Assembly: GCA_022605405.1 (NCBI GenBank)
Contig: JABYQQ010000028.1
Span: 186,001-250,000 of the forward strand
Origin: Earliella scabrosa
Lineage: Eukaryota; Basidiomycota; Agaricomycetes; Polyporales; Polyporaceae
Direction of reading: 5' to 3'
Length of the DNA: 64,000 nucleotides
The position numbers and the translations under genes were made by a program. Positions 12,534 to 25,276 of the stretch are shown here, in pieces; the first letter of the stretch is position 1, and each line of letters begins with the position of its first letter. A model generated the notes under the pieces. That model was not told the origin of the DNA. It saw only the letters and a program-made list of their open reading frames with translations, and did no database searches.

Positions 12534-13233
12534 GCAAGGGGGCCATTTGTCCGCGGCGATTAGATTTTTGTCCATATCGATTACATTCAAGATGCCCATG
12601 TGTAGAAACATACTTGCCCGCCGTTGTGTGTGATTTGTGCCCGCACAATTCTCGAATACAGTCCGTATACCTGAGGATAAGCGTCGGCCCATTACGAAGT
12701 TTTTGCCCGCCTGCCAGCGCTTTCCTGTCCGCTGATTATTGCATTTCTGTCCGCCCTAGCTAGAACTCCTCTTCCACAGCACCGTTTGCCTGGAACAAGG
12801 TGCCAGTCGAAGCATGCTGTCCTGAACAAACCCATAAAATTATTTCAATAAAGATACCGGCTCTGATTCGGTCCTCTGTCCCAACGCAAAGTGCCAGAGC
12901 CCATGTGAAGTCCCGGGCGCTAAGTCCCGTCAGCATAACGGCGGGATCTGGGCGAGATGAGCGCAGGAGGCGCCGTTGATCGGGAAAGGAGGGGATACCG
13001 TATATGGAGAGAGAAGCGCCGATAGACGTTGGAAACGTTGAACCACACTCCTGTTCAAGAGAAGAACTTTCACGACATAAAAATAATTTTCCCCAGATCA
13101 GAGCCGTACATAGTGCTAGTCTGCAAAGTTTGAGGGGAAACGGCCGGCAGGGGAGTGCACTGCAGGTGCTCCGGACAGATGGTCAATCGCCAGGGACAGA
13201 AATCTAATAGCCGCGGACATATGTCCATTTTGC
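12534..13233. mobile_element. Non-autonomous DNA transposon (MITE), Mutator-like by its 9-bp duplication
   Basis: A 700-bp segment is bounded by inverted repeats. Its first 40 bases (GCAAGGGGGCCATTTGTCCG ...) and the reverse complement of its last 40 (GCAAAATGGACATATGTCCG ...) align without gaps at 33 of 40 positions. Both ends are flanked by the same 9-bp direct repeat AGATCTAAT. No transposase reading frame is present. Inside, short phrases around TGTCCGC or TGCCCGC recur many times, as subterminal repeats do. A 9-bp target duplication with long inverted repeats is typical of Mutator-like elements; the superfamily is inference. It sits between epoxide hydrolase 1 and FunK1-B. Confidence 0.72.
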
Positions 13234-13242
13234 AGATCTAAT
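13234..13242. repeat. Right 9-bp target site duplication
   Basis: AGATCTAAT follows the element's TTTTGC end. It continues into two further CTAAT units (to about 13253), so part of the match could come from a local pentamer repeat. Confidence 0.6.
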
Positions 13243-13469
13243 CTAATCTAATCTGGAGTGGAGGTCCGGCCCGGTGCCCGGGAGTGTCTGACGGCGTTCA
13301 CGTTCAGCCGGCGTTCACTGTTTAAGTAACGTCGTCGTTCACGTTCATGGTCCCACCAAACCCGACCTGGGTCTTTGCTGGTCTTTCGTACACCACACTG
13401 ATCAAGCTCAACGCCGTCTACCATTCATCTCTGCACTCAGCTGTCTGCAGTTACCACCTCGCCACCTTC

Positions 13470-16109
13470 ATGATGTCTATCTCGGAACATTTCAATCTTG
13501 GCAACACTGTCTATGATGTGCCACTCGCAGTGGACCCCACCACCTTGCGGACCAGGGGGCTCAGCCCTGAACATGCAGACGAGCGGATCAAGGTTCATGT
13601 CAAAGACGCACGAAGCTACATCGTCGGGCCTATGCCTCCCAACGAGTTCATCGGTTTCCTCAACCGCAGCGACACCTCCGCAATGTCATCCAGTCGGCAC
13701 GCGTTCAGATCCGTGCCGTCTCGTGCCGCTACACCCTCGGAGATATGTGCACCACTGGTGAGCTCTCACGTAGCCCTTGTTTCGTTCGGCTTCGAGTGAC
13801 TCTAGTAGATTGCAGCTCTCAACAAACACACCAAAGTGAAAGCCCGTTGCCCTGGCTTCACCTTTCACAACACCTCTCTTCGCTCTCCGCATCCTGGTCA
13901 CGTCGGTCATACCAAACCAGACATCTGCTGTTTTACAGCAGACAACCTCAAAGTCGTGAAACGCTCAGATCTTGAAACACACGCTGAATTCGCACATGCC
14001 GAGCTCTTCATCCAAGTTCTGCCAGAGCCGGCTCTTGACTTTTTCTCCGACCCACCCCTCGAAGCTGGTCCTGACGAGCTTGACGCCCACGAGTTCTTGT
14101 TCGTGTCAGAAGACGAGAGCTTGGTCAGAAGGGTCGATGGCTTGTTTGGTCAGCACATTGCATTTGCGACAGAGCTCTTTTCCCGCCAGCATCGCGTTTT
14201 TCTCTTCACCATCGCTATCTTTGGCTCCCATGCGCGATTCTTCCGCTGGGATCGTGCTGGCTGCATCGTTTCCTCAGCATTTGATATCCGTGAAGAGCCG
14301 GAGTTGCTCTGCGACTTCCTTTGGCGATTCTCTCAGTCATCGGATGCTGGACGGGGCCATGACTCTACGGTTGGGACCGCTCGACCCGACGAAGAGCTCA
14401 TGTTCAAGAATGCTATCACAGAGCATGTCCGCATTCAGCTAGGGGTTGAAGACGGGGAATTGAATAGCGCTATTTCTGAGCATTATCAACCAGGACGTGT
14501 ATCGGCCATGCATGTTCTCTCTCACGGCACGCTCGCAAACATTAGCAACATCCGCCGCTTCATCGTGTCACGCCCCGTCATCTCCCCCCTCTCGCTTTCA
14601 GGACGAGGAACCAGAGGATATTGGGCAGTGGATCCTTCCGATGGGTCTGTCGTGTTCCTCAAGGACACCTGGCGAACCCCGGTCGAGGAGTTAGAGGGTC
14701 ACATCTTGCAACGGTTGATTAGCGACGGCGTATGTAACATCCCTGAAGTCGTTACATACGGAGACGTTCCCGATGGATTCCCGACGGAGGCTCATCTGTT
14801 GAGTGGTGAGTTTTCAACGCCCAAGAATCTCATCATAACTTCTGACAATCTTCAAACAGAGGAGGAGCTCCAGATCACTGGCACCGATGAATTCACGTCG
14901 ACGGAATGGGTACGCCGTGTCAATGGCGAGGCCATTCGATTGACCCCGCTAACACATCACCGTCTCGTCCTCAAAACTGTCGGGTACGGTCTCCGACGCT
15001 TTCGTGGGACTGAGGAACTATTGCATGCTACCTATGATGCATTCGCTGGTGAGCCTGACGCTCTCTGATTGTCTCACCAGTTGCTCACTGTGGTCTGCCT
15101 AGCTATGAGGGACGCGTTTAAGAAGAGCTCCCAGATCCATAGGGATATCAGCCTTGGGAACATCATACTCGTAAGAGAGCCAGGACGAGAATTCCGACGA
15201 GGATACTTGATCGATTGGGAGTCATCGTGTGGCGTAGATGACGATGGTCTAGCTCGTGAAGCAGGCCGAACGGTACGTTGCACCACATTCGTGGTTGTCG
15301 TCTACTCATGCCGCTTGAAGGGCACGTGGCTGTTCATGTCATACAGAATGCAACAACACACAAACGTCCGCGCAAGGCATACCCTTCAAGACGACATGGA
15401 GTCATTGCTATATGTGGTGCTCTACTGCGCTTTGCTCTGGTTACCGCACAATTACCCAAAGCAGCATCTTGCGAAGCTCATGTGGCGTTTCTTTGAGTAC
15501 GCTTCTTTATGGAGTGGTATTCCTCAAGGTGCGCTCGAGAAACCATCCAACGCCTTTTCTCGCGCCATCACCTCGGCGTTTTGCTTCAACAGCGCGCCAT
15601 TTCAGGAATGGTGGGATACCGCCATGGACTACTTCAAGCCCCTGCCAGACTCTGCGCTGAGGCACGGGGACAGGTGGTCGGATCCGGATCACCTAGACAA
15701 GTATTGGGTGTCATTCTTACAGGAGCACGTGTTGGAGCGCGACGACCGTGTCATCAATATCCCAAAGGACCAGACCCACCGGGATGCCAACCCGCCGTCC
15801 CCTCGTCCGAGGAAGCAGGCCTCCCTTGACAGCTCAGGTGCAAATGGTGCAGTTTCAACAACCAAGCGTGTCCCAGAGGAGACTCCACCATCCCCACAGA
15901 AACGCGCACGACGGCTCAATCCGACATCCGTTCCAGGACCATCAGAGATAAAATCTCGTGCCACTCAGAACCCTACGCATACACTCTTTTGTCGACGAAG
16001 CCAGAGATTACTCGATCAGCGGTCTAAGCCACGGACAGTGTCTGCGAGCGGGTCACGGACTACTCGGACACGTGCTTCCCGTGTTTCCGCGCGCAAGACA
16101 AACAAGTGA
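13470..16109 (+). CDS. FunK1-B: fungal-specific protein kinase-like
   Basis: Five exons (13470-13757, 13809-14805, 14860-15048, 15103-15272 and 15321-16109) give 810 residues. The kinase part shows GRGTRGYWAVD, VVFLKDTWR, HRDISLGN (504-511) and LIDWE, then the QDDMESLLYVVLYCALLW block. N-terminal to it, KPDICCF (residues 132-138) is followed by ELFIQVL (161-167), so the usual acidic-x-Lys triad is gone in this copy. RQHR and RWDRAGC follow as in the siblings. The C-terminus is basic, with RRSQRL. Intron 2 (54 nt) is in frame and stop-free, so its retention would add 18 residues. The start was chosen by alignment to the other copies; two ATGs lie next to each other. Confidence 0.88.
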
Positions 16110-16676
16110 AGAGCGGATGTCGATATTACTATTACCTTCAGTGTACCACTACTAGTCTCTCCTCAATCTTTGTTCGAAGTGCTGCTTTCCCATAAGCTGT
16201 TGTGAGATGTAATGTGTCGAGCTCGCCTCTGAGGTGGCTCATGGGCCATAGATGTTACTGGATACGTATCTATTGTTTGTCGGGCTACTAGAAATACGTA
16301 TACATCAATGGATCTCTAGAAAAGTGTCAATTGCCTGGCTCAATAGTGAACAAGAGATAAAGATTGGCCATGTACAACGCGGATCAGCGACAACTAGCCT
16401 TATGACCGGTGACCGCCGGCCGAGCCTACTTACATACAGGTGGCCGTGTCGGATGTTTGATGCAGGACTGAGTGGAAGAGACGAGATGTGTAGCGGATGA
16501 ATCAATCTGTTGTGATACGACGACATAAGGACGACATGTTGCCGTGTAATATCGAGACTAGGACGTAGTAAGGGCGCCCGTGATAGCATGGTTCAATTGT
16601 ACTACTCATGGATATCATACTAGACAACAACAAGACAACGGATGACAAAAGGTCCAGTGCCCTCATCAGTCGCAGA
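16110..16676. other. Intergenic between convergent FunK1-B and FunK1-C
   Basis: Two 3' ends meet here. I see no gene, long repeat or remnant. Confidence 0.4.
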
Positions 16677-19341
16677 TCATGTCCTCGTCGGCTTGCGACG
16701 AGTTGACCGTGAAAGCGGCCTCGTGCGGCCTGTAGTAGCCTCCGTCTTCTTCGGCTTGGATTCCTGCTTGGCGATCCGTTCGCTTCGTCGGATGCCTGTA
16801 GACGCAGCCACCGCTCGTGCCCTGCGTGCTCGAGAAGGCCCCGGTACTGGCACTCTCCCAGCCGGAGAGTGAGGACGCTTGGATGGCGGTCTGACTTCTT
16901 GCGGGCCATCGTGCGCTGACCGCTTACCCAGCGTGCCGGGCGAGGATGAAGAGGTAGTGCTACTTGAACTGGACGAGGTGGACGACGTAGATGAGGTGGA
17001 TGAGACAGAGAACGAGTCATAGTACTTCGACGTGTCAAGAGTATGAACGAAGCGGTTGTCGGATTCCAAAGTGTGTGTCTGGAGGAAGGTAGCCCAGAAA
17101 GTCTCCAAGGGTTCTGGGGTTGACCACTTATCCTTGTACTCGTCTCCGTACATTGGGAGAGGAGAATGATAGTTGAGTACTGTCAGGAGCCATTCTTGAA
17201 GCGCAGCGCTTTCAAAGACGACACCCGTAGTGTACTGCCGCTGTGCAGCATTCTCGCGTTTCCCATTCCCGCCATGCATGCTGCCTAGCGGATGCTTGAA
17301 GGCATAGTCGAAGACGTTGGATATCGTCATGGTCAGGGCATCCTCTGAAAGGTTGTGCGGCTGCCAACGCAATGCGCAGTATAGAACGACGTAGAGCAAT
17401 GATTCCATGTCGTCCTGAAACCGATGCTTGCCGTTGACTGCTGTATAGTCCAGCAAACGGATCGACATGAATCGCCAAGTGCCCTGTCGCCAGCGTCAGC
17501 AATTTGGGGGATGAGATTGATAGTGACCTACCACTCGACGGGCCTCATAAGCATCCCCAGACTCGTCGACCTTGCATGACGATTCCCAATCGATGAGGAA
17601 ACCCCTGCGGACCGAAGCATCCGACTCCTGAACCAAAATGATGTTGCCGTCACTGAGATCCCGATGGATGCGGGAGTCCTTGCGGAAAGCATCCAGCATC
17701 GCTAGCATATCAATTAGATTTCAATGGCGCATAGTTCCCCTGATGCGACATACCAATGTAGACATCATATGTTGCATGGAGCAATTCATCGGTACCACGC
17801 ACGGTTGACAGCGGGTAACCGACTGTGCCCATGACAAGACGATAGTGTCGTCTCTCGGAGACACGTACGTCCTGTCCGCCGACTCGACATACCCAGGCGG
17901 CGGGCGTGGAGATCAAATGCTCAGAGATTGTGGATTGGAACTCGTTCGCTTGAGGGAATCAATGATGTCGTTCTGAGTGCAAACCGGAGCGACAACTCAC
18001 CTGTTAGTTTGCGCGGTTCAGGTGGTATGTCGAGAGGAACATCGCCGTGCCAAACGAGGGACGGGACGTTACGCACGCCGAGATTAGAGAGGCGTCTGAG
18101 TACATTGCCCTCAGCCTCGGAAGATGGGCTAGATCTCCAGGTATCCTTCAGGAACACGACTTGACGCGTAGTAGGATCGACGGCCCAGTAACCCCTTGTA
18201 CCCCGCCCATGGAGTGAAGAAGAGGTTATCACTGGGCGAGAGACCAAGAATCGCCGCGTGTTCTCCGAGCTTGCTGTGAAGCGATGGTGCAACACTTGGA
18301 CTGCGACTACATGTCCCGGCCAATAATGCCGGTCGACGAAGGCTGCAAGACTTTCCCCTTGGCCCAACTGTGACTGGGCATACTCGGTGATGACATCTCG
18401 AAATAGCGTCTCCTCAGAGAGAGCCATTTCGACTGACATGTCGTGCCCGCGCATGGAATTCGAGGCAAACGCAAAACGCCCCAGGAACTCGCAAAACAGA
18501 TCAGGTTGATCCCGTATGTCGAAGGCCTCCGTCACAACGCACCCTGCACGATCCCAATGGAGGAGACGCGCCCGTGAACCGGACATTGAGACTGTGAAAA
18601 GCGATTGTCGATGCTGTCGGGCAAGGGTGTCTATGACATGGGTAATGTGCCTGCCAAAGGCCTCGACGACTCTTCTGTCGACGGATGCTCCGATCCCGTG
18701 AGGCATGAAGTCATGGGCTTGACGGGCAGTATCGTCAGCATCAGAGGGCGGATCCACGAAGACATCGCGGGAGGGATCAGGGCTAATGACCTCGACCAAG
18801 AGCTCCGCATAGCCCAGCTCTATATGAGAGTGACTATCGGGGGCAATGACCGTATCAAGGACATCTTTGTTATAACAGCAGATATCGGGCTTGGTTTGCT
18901 CTCTTGCCTGCGTATCAAAGCTACGGGTGGCGGGAACATCAAAGACGAACCCTGGACATCTTGATTTGTACTTGGTGCGCTTGGTGAGGGCAGCAACCTA
19001 AGGAGTGGGGGTGAGCATACAGTAGCAGAAAAGGGACAACCCGAACGCACGAGGAGCTTGTAGATATCTGAGGATGTCTCGGCACGTCGTGGCACAGACT
19101 TGAAGGCGTCTCTGCTGGAGAGCAGAGCAGACCTGTTTTCTTCGGGTATAGGAGGGAGGAAATGGTCCAGAAAATGAGCCGCGGACATGGGACCTATGAT
19201 ATACTGTTTGCAATCCAGAACGTGCTGACGAATGCGAGATTTGGCAAGATGAGAGTCAAGATCATCTGCGTACGACGTGGTCGGGTCGAGTGGAATGGGA
19301 ACATCGTAGACACAGGATTCAGTGCTGTTGGAGGATGACAT
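16677..19341 (-). CDS. FunK1-C: fungal-specific protein kinase-like
   Basis: Five exons (19341-19051, 18997-18001, 17948-17754, 17701-17532 and 17483-16677) give 819 residues. The kinase elements are GRGTRGYWAVD, VVFLKDTWR, HRDLSDGN (507-514) and LIDWE (530-534), then QDDMESLLYVVLYCALRW. The front half has KPDICCY (133-139) followed by ELLVEVI (162-168): the acidic residue remains but the Lys of the E-x-K pattern is Ile. RQHRQSLF and HWDRAGC follow. A run of Ser/Thr/Asp precedes a Lys/Arg-rich tail with RRSERI, which suggests nuclear localisation. Exon 2 is 997 nt, exactly as in FunK1-B and FunK1-E. Confidence 0.88.
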
Positions 19342-19881
19342 AGACAGATGTGTCGGATGGTAGCGGAGATGTGCTGGCCTGAACTGATTCGAGAAGCGGA
19401 CACTGGCAGTGGTAGTGGTCGAACATGCGGAGGCTGTCGAACTTCCACGGCGGGTGAACAACATGGGCGTCTTTATCCTTATCCGGAGCGATGGGACCGT
19501 AGCGCCAAATTGCTACGTCTCAACAGTCTCAACACATAGTTGATATCTAGCTGACTACTGCCCATCTTCCATAACATCATCTCGGAATCTCTGTGTAAGT
19601 ATGCCGAGCCATGTACTCAGGGCTTGCATGTCGCCACCAATGACCGCCGGTTCAACGTTCACCACCCGAATATTCCTGCCAGCCTTCCAATCGCAATTTT
19701 AAACGGTACGTATACCGTATGACTCTCGATATATTCTGCCGGGTGGCCGACCGGCTAAGCTTGATCGAACACCATCAGCATCGAGGTAAGTCTATATCGA
19801 GATGCATAACGTACCTAGCAGCGACCAACTCCAAGTTTCGGGTCTCCGGGCGGTCCCTCCAGACAACTTGTGAGTCTGTAC
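19342..19881. other. Intergenic between FunK1-D 3' end and FunK1-C start
   Basis: Presumed FunK1-C promoter. It contains a short palindrome (ACGGTA-CGTA-TACCGT near 19705). No gene seen. Confidence 0.4.
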
Positions 19882-22875
19882 TCAGGAGTACTCGGGCCGG
19901 CCACGCATCGTCGCAGTATCATAGCTGTAGACAGAGTCCGGCGGTCCACCATGAGAGCTAGCGCCTCCTGCGATAGCTGGCTCGTCTTCAAGTTCCCCAG
20001 CCGAATCCTCCGCTGGTCCTGCCCGACGTTGTCGCTTGACAGCATGGCGCTCGTCGAGAACTGGATCCGACGCAGCCCTCTTTTCGCCAATGTACGTTGG
20101 ACTCGCCTGCGTCCCCGGATTTGGCCTCGCAAAGCCAGAGTACGGTTGGCGGTGCCCATGTTTCACGGCCGCCTCGCACCGTACGACGTTGTTCATGCGG
20201 TCTGCCATTGGCATATTCTTGTGATTCGCCAGGAAGCCCGTCCAGAATGCGTCCACATCCTGCAATGTCCATCGATTCCTCCGATCCTCGGGCGTGACCA
20301 ACTCGACTGCATGGTGATAGTCCATCATCATTTCCAACCAGTCGTGCATGGCCATGCAGTCCCACTTCAGGCCCGAAGTGTATAGCCTCGATGTCATGTT
20401 GACATACTTCCCACCACCTCCTGAAGGCGAGCCATTGAGCGGCGCGGACGCGTCAAACATCTCCCGGACGATGTTCAGTAGGTCGTAGTCATGAGTCTCA
20501 TGACGCGTCCAGAGAAGGCCGGAGTAGAGCACGACATAGAGTAAGGACTCCATGTCATACTTCTCGGTGTAGTTCCTGACAATAGTCGCTCTGTGTTCCG
20601 CCGCATGCCGCGCGTCAATGAAGGATGGTGGATGACTTATCCAGTAACTGCTTCGACATATATCGTACGCTAGGAATTGCCAGGTCGCCTGTTTACTCGT
20701 CACGGTCAGCAAGGTCTTACTGGGCATCTGAAGTGCAACTTACCGAAACTTCATGAGGTGTTCGCGGTCTGGCGGCTGCCATGTCGACGGACAGATCCCA
20801 GTCGATGAGAAATCCCTTCCTCGGCTTCCTCGCGTTATACTTGTTCTCGTCATTGAAAAGAATGATGTTGCCCGGATGGATGTCCCGATGAAACCGCTTC
20901 CCGTTCGTGCATGCTTGCTTCAGAGCTATCACACAGCAGAATCAATCGGGTTAGGATGATTGTTACTCGCAACGCATCTCACCTTTGAAAGCATCGTACG
21001 CGGCATTAAGCAGCTCCGCAGTCCCTCGCAGACGCAATATAGTGTAGCCAGCCTTGTCCGTGGTGATACGGTAGTGTGTTCGCTTGTGCACTATAATGTT
21101 CGATCTATTGCAGACCCAGCTCGCCTTCAGGTAGTCCTGAGTAACGGTTGTTTGAACAGCTCATTTTGTATGGTCAATTAGCTTCTACACACCCTAGTGA
21201 TAGCTCGAAGGGAGGCTCTACTCACAGTGGTACTCGATCTTCGGTTCCCCCAGGCCATTCATAACTAGCCTCACCTGTGGAACGTCTCCATGGTCCACAA
21301 CCTCGGGAATGTTCTCGACGCCTTTGGACTTCAAGGCATGCATGACCTCCCCTTCTCGCTCCAGCAAGATCGCTGGTGAGTCCCAGTACGTGTCATATCT
21401 CCAGACGTCCTTCAGAAGGACCACCTTATTGGACGAGGTGACCGCCCAGTATGTGCGAGTACAACGCCCAGTGACAGATTGCGGGACGACGATTGGCCGG
21501 GAAACGAGCATGCGCGAACCTTGGGCAGGCTTCGCGGTAGGTGCGGCTGGAGAGGGTAGATGGATGGCGGTGACTGCGTTAGCCTGGAAATGTTCCTCCA
21601 ATGCCTGTATGTGTTCTGATTCCGAGTCAGCCACTTGGCTGACGAGATGTCGTTGTATTGCTGCCTTGAAACGGACTTCGTCGTCGACCGTTGCCGGTTC
21701 GACAGTGAGGTCGTAGCCGCGTTCAACATCGGAGATCTTGGCAAAGCACCACAGGAAGTCACATAGTAGGTCAGGGCGATCATGGAGGTGGAAAGATTCG
21801 GACACGATGGCACCTGCGCGGTCCCAGCGAATGAATCGAGCGGAGAGACCGGATAGAGAGATTGAATAGCAGCAATGGCGATGTTGTCGCCTGTTGGCTT
21901 CGACAGCATAGTTGACGGCCTGACCCAAGTCGTGCTTTGCTTGGTCGAGACCGTTCCCTGTCCGGCCACGGAGCACGAACTGCCAATTGTCACGCACACG
22001 CGCCTCTAATTCATGCCCCACCGGCTCACTGGAGTCCCCGCCCATTCCAGGCTTTTCGCGCTCCTTGCCCTTGCCTTTCGCCTGCGTGTGCGCCCTCGCC
22101 CTCGCCCCCCTTGCGGAGTCCTTGCCCTTTGAGGTCTTGCCCTTCGCCGTGGAGCCCTTTCCCTTCGTTGTGGTGTGATCCGAGGCTCCGGGTTCCGCCG
22201 CCCTGGCCGTCTGTCTTGGTGGATCTGAGAAGAAATCCTGCGCTTCTGTCGCCTTGATCTCGAACCAAAAAGCAGCAAAGCCCATGTTGGCCTTCTTCAA
22301 AGTCTTCTTCTTCTTGGGCGCAGGAACGAGGTGGAGGATCTGGGCTGCGTAACAGCAGATGTCTGGCTTTGCAGAGTTGAGCTTCCCGCCAGAACCTGAT
22401 GTGTCGGGGTGCTCGGAAGTATCCCAGAATGTGAAACCGGGACAACGTGTGCCCCCATGAGCGTTGAGGGCTTCAACCTATATGCGAAAAGCTTATTGGT
22501 CTCATCCTCGTCGGGTTGGAGAAAGGCTGTACGAGTAATAACACTTACCAACTTTCCATACATGCTCTTCTCCGTCCCGGTCGCGATGACCTTCTCGAAA
22601 GCGTTGGTTGCAGATGGCCTATCTGTCATATCGATGCGGGCCCGGTGCAAGAAGGTATCAAGGAAGCAGTTTAGGGGCATCGGACCCAAGAATTGGTTGA
22701 GCATCTCTGTCGCTAATCGTTCATATCGTGGCCGGCTGTCCTTCAAGGCAAAGCCGTAAGTCTGACCACTAGTCTCGGTCATCGAGACCGCCGGTATCGG
22801 GGCATTCCAGACGACGGCGCTAGAGGTTCCGACGTGGGGTTGGATAGTCTGAGGCGTATGAGAAGGGGAAGCCAT
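19882..22875 (-). CDS. FunK1-D: divergent fungal-specific protein kinase-like
   Basis: Five exons (22875-22549, 22477-21226, 21159-20983, 20925-20744 and 20688-19882) give 914 residues. It is the most diverged copy. KPDICCY (146-152) and WFEIK (180-184) keep the full PD ... E-x-K pattern. A Lys/Gly-rich insertion of about 45 residues (roughly 200-245) follows. The glycine loop reads GRCTRTYWAV instead of GRGTRGYWAV; VVLLKDVWR, HRDIHPGN (598-605) and LIDWD (625-629) remain. DMESLLYVVLY marks the C-lobe. The acceptor before exon 3 is an unusual GAG; I chose it because it alone restores the frame and the family alignment. The C-terminus lacks the RRS(E/Q)R motif of the other four. Confidence 0.82.
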
Positions 22876-24174
22876 GGGGTTGAGAGGATGGTCCACATCG
22901 TTCTGCAAGTCCCGACGATACGACGTGGAGGGTAGACTGGAGGTAGACTGTGGTCTTTCATTCAGGACGCCATTAACATCACCCAGACAGGTCAGACACT
23001 CACTGGTTCATCCATCATCCGAACTCTGCTCAAGGAAATCGGGCGTAGCGGAAGGCGAGAGTAGCTGAGGGTGGGGTGCCCAGCTTGGATGGGAGATAGG
23101 CCTCGCGACGGCTCTCTCACGTATCGCAAGATGTTTCAGATAAGACAGGGCAGTGGAAATGCGGTGGGAAGCGGTAGAGATAGGACATCGGTCCCAGGGG
23201 GTACCCACACATTGATACACAGACAAACATCAGGAAGAACAGGCAGGCTACCTGAAGTATAACACAGACCCGATAGAGTATCAGAGGGTTCCCCATCAGG
23301 GAACTGGCGAGGTAATGAACATAAATGTCCATCTACATCTGCATTGAGTCAAGTGCGTCAGCATTTAACACCAGGTAAAGGCAGACGATCGAGGAGCGTC
23401 TGGTCCGCTCACCAGTGTTCGGCTTGCGGCACGCGAATGTACACCAATGTTCTGGCGCGCGCGGGCATACGATCGAGCCAGGACAGGTCTCACGCGCGAG
23501 ACGGTCAGGAGTGTGCATGCGTGAGCGGGTCTCACGGGTGCAATGCCCATACCCAGTCTTGACACCCCACTGGGATGACCATGTATGTGCACTCGCGTTC
23601 ATGGCGTTGGGCAAGATGTACGGCGCACAGGGCGGAATGGTTACTTCGGGACATTCATTAGACGTCAGATAGGGAACACAGCTTGTCTTATTCAAATAGG
23701 CAACATATTACATGGATTGGGCTAAAAACAGCGTACAAGGACAACATGGTGAGCACGCGCACGAGCACGAGGGGCGCGAGGGAGACGGAGGAGTCCGGAA
23801 CGGAAGCAAAGCGAGCACGAACACAGCGAGAACGGAACAAGATGACAGCAGGTGAGGGCACAAGGGTAGACCAGGAGGGGCAGGGAAGCTTAAAGCGGGC
23901 GCGAGAGGGAATGAGAGTAGACGGGCGGTGAGTAAACGAGCGCGAGACAGCAGAAGAGCTGAGCGCTGAGCCGAGGTAGCAGAGCCGAGTACGCCGCAAG
24001 CTCAAAGCAAGTGGGCGAGAACCGGAGGCTGCACAGGGGTGGTCAAAAAGGGGTGCGCAGACCGATGGGTCGTTGAGCGTACCATCATCCGAGCCGCCGT
24101 TCGACGCCCCTCTATATTCTCGCGCAGGAGGTTCTTGGGGCAAGCCGGGCGGCAGAACCTGTCACGCAACAATG
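22876..24174. other. Intergenic, 1.3 kb
   Basis: FunK1-D promoter side. Only short overlapping frames with no family-like features are present. The right half is purine-rich. I cannot support a gene. Confidence 0.4.
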
Positions 24175-24729
24175 TCAGTGAACGCGGCTACGAGGAAGCG
24201 AGAAGAGATCAGGGTCGTACTCCGCGAGATTGGCTTCAAACTCCCGCAGAGGCGCAAGCTGCTTGCCGCTTCGGGTCCGCGAACTTTGCGATCTGGAGCG
24301 CGCGGGTCTTGATGCCGTTGAGCTTGTCATTGTAGGTGCATCTAGAACCGCTCGTGCAAATGTAGTTAGTCATCATCACAGAGTGAGACGGTAATACGTA
24401 CGAGCCGGGCGAGGTAGATGACGGAGATCCAGGGTGTCGACGAGGTAGTCGGGGTACTTTGTCAGTGCGCAAAGAGCACGGGGCAAAGAATCGTCGCGAT
24501 ATCTTCGCTTTCCTGATGCCATAATTAGCAGAGAGCGCATACATGCAGACAAGCTCATGTATGCGCACTGACCAATAAGGGTGACGCCGTTCTTGTGGTG
24601 TCCCAATCGGTGGGCAGAATGCCATTGAGGGCAGTAGGTGGAGCATATAGTCAGGGTACTATTTGAGGACTTACGTGTTCTGCAGCTGCTTCGTAGCTGG
24701 GGGCCCGTCTCGGATGCTCCGGCAGTCAT
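24175..24729 (-). CDS. Small hypothetical protein
   Basis: Three exons (24729-24573, 24512-24402 and 24341-24175) give 144 residues. Supporting points are good donors (GTCAGT, GTACGT), CAG and TAG acceptors, agreeing phases and a plausible C-terminus (LAPLREFEANLAEYDPDL). Exon 2 encodes ALTKYPDYLVDTLDLRHL. A strong GTAAGT inside exon 1 (just before 24674) means the first exon may be wrong: splicing there to an AAG near 24592 would give another N-terminus that lacks an obvious start. I do not recognise the family. Confidence 0.38.
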
Positions 24730-25276
24730 GGAGAAAATTGCGGCAGAGGAGGAGCAGGCGACGGCGGAGGGGGCGACGGAAGTGGAGCAGGCGACCGCAC
24801 CGCTGAAAGTCCGACACAGAAGACTTAGAACATGGCAGCAGGGGGAAAGGCGAGAGGCGAGGAGTGCTGGGGAGGGTGGAGTGTAGAGGACAGAGAGAGG
24901 GGATGGTGGTGGGCGGAGGAAAGGCGAGTGAGGGCAGACGAGCGAAGGGAAGGCCCTTATATAGGGGAGCGAAGTCCAAGCCCCAGAAACTCAAAGTCCA
25001 TGTGCAGGGACTCAGAGAGACTCTCAGAGAGAGGACGCGACGCAACGATCACGTGAGGGTCGCGCGTCGCGATCGATACGATACCGGCAATTGCCTGGGC
25101 GTCACTCAGGACCGCCCTCAGTACTCAGTACTCAGCACTCCTTGGGAGTCGCTCCCTGGTCGCTCCCTCCGCCTGTCCAGCTCCTGCGCATGCATATGGG
25201 CTACCTTCTCCTCTGACTATGGCCGACACCCCCGCTGGGCCAGTTTCTTCGGCTGTATGACGTATCCGTATCGCAG
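24730..25276. other. Intergenic, low-complexity
   Basis: Purine-rich on the plus strand with GGAGG and GAGAG runs. A CACGTG box lies at 25050-25055. No gene seen; any first exon of the next gene should lie here. Confidence 0.35.

Noticed and set aside
12534..13233. Protein-coding frames inside the MITE (for example 13004-13207)
   Set aside because: Short, without any family-like features, and inside a well-bounded inverted-repeat element.
23340..23931. Several overlapping open frames of 60-120 codons on both strands
   Set aside because: No family signature, no sensible splicing and no preferred frame; consistent with GC-rich non-coding sequence.
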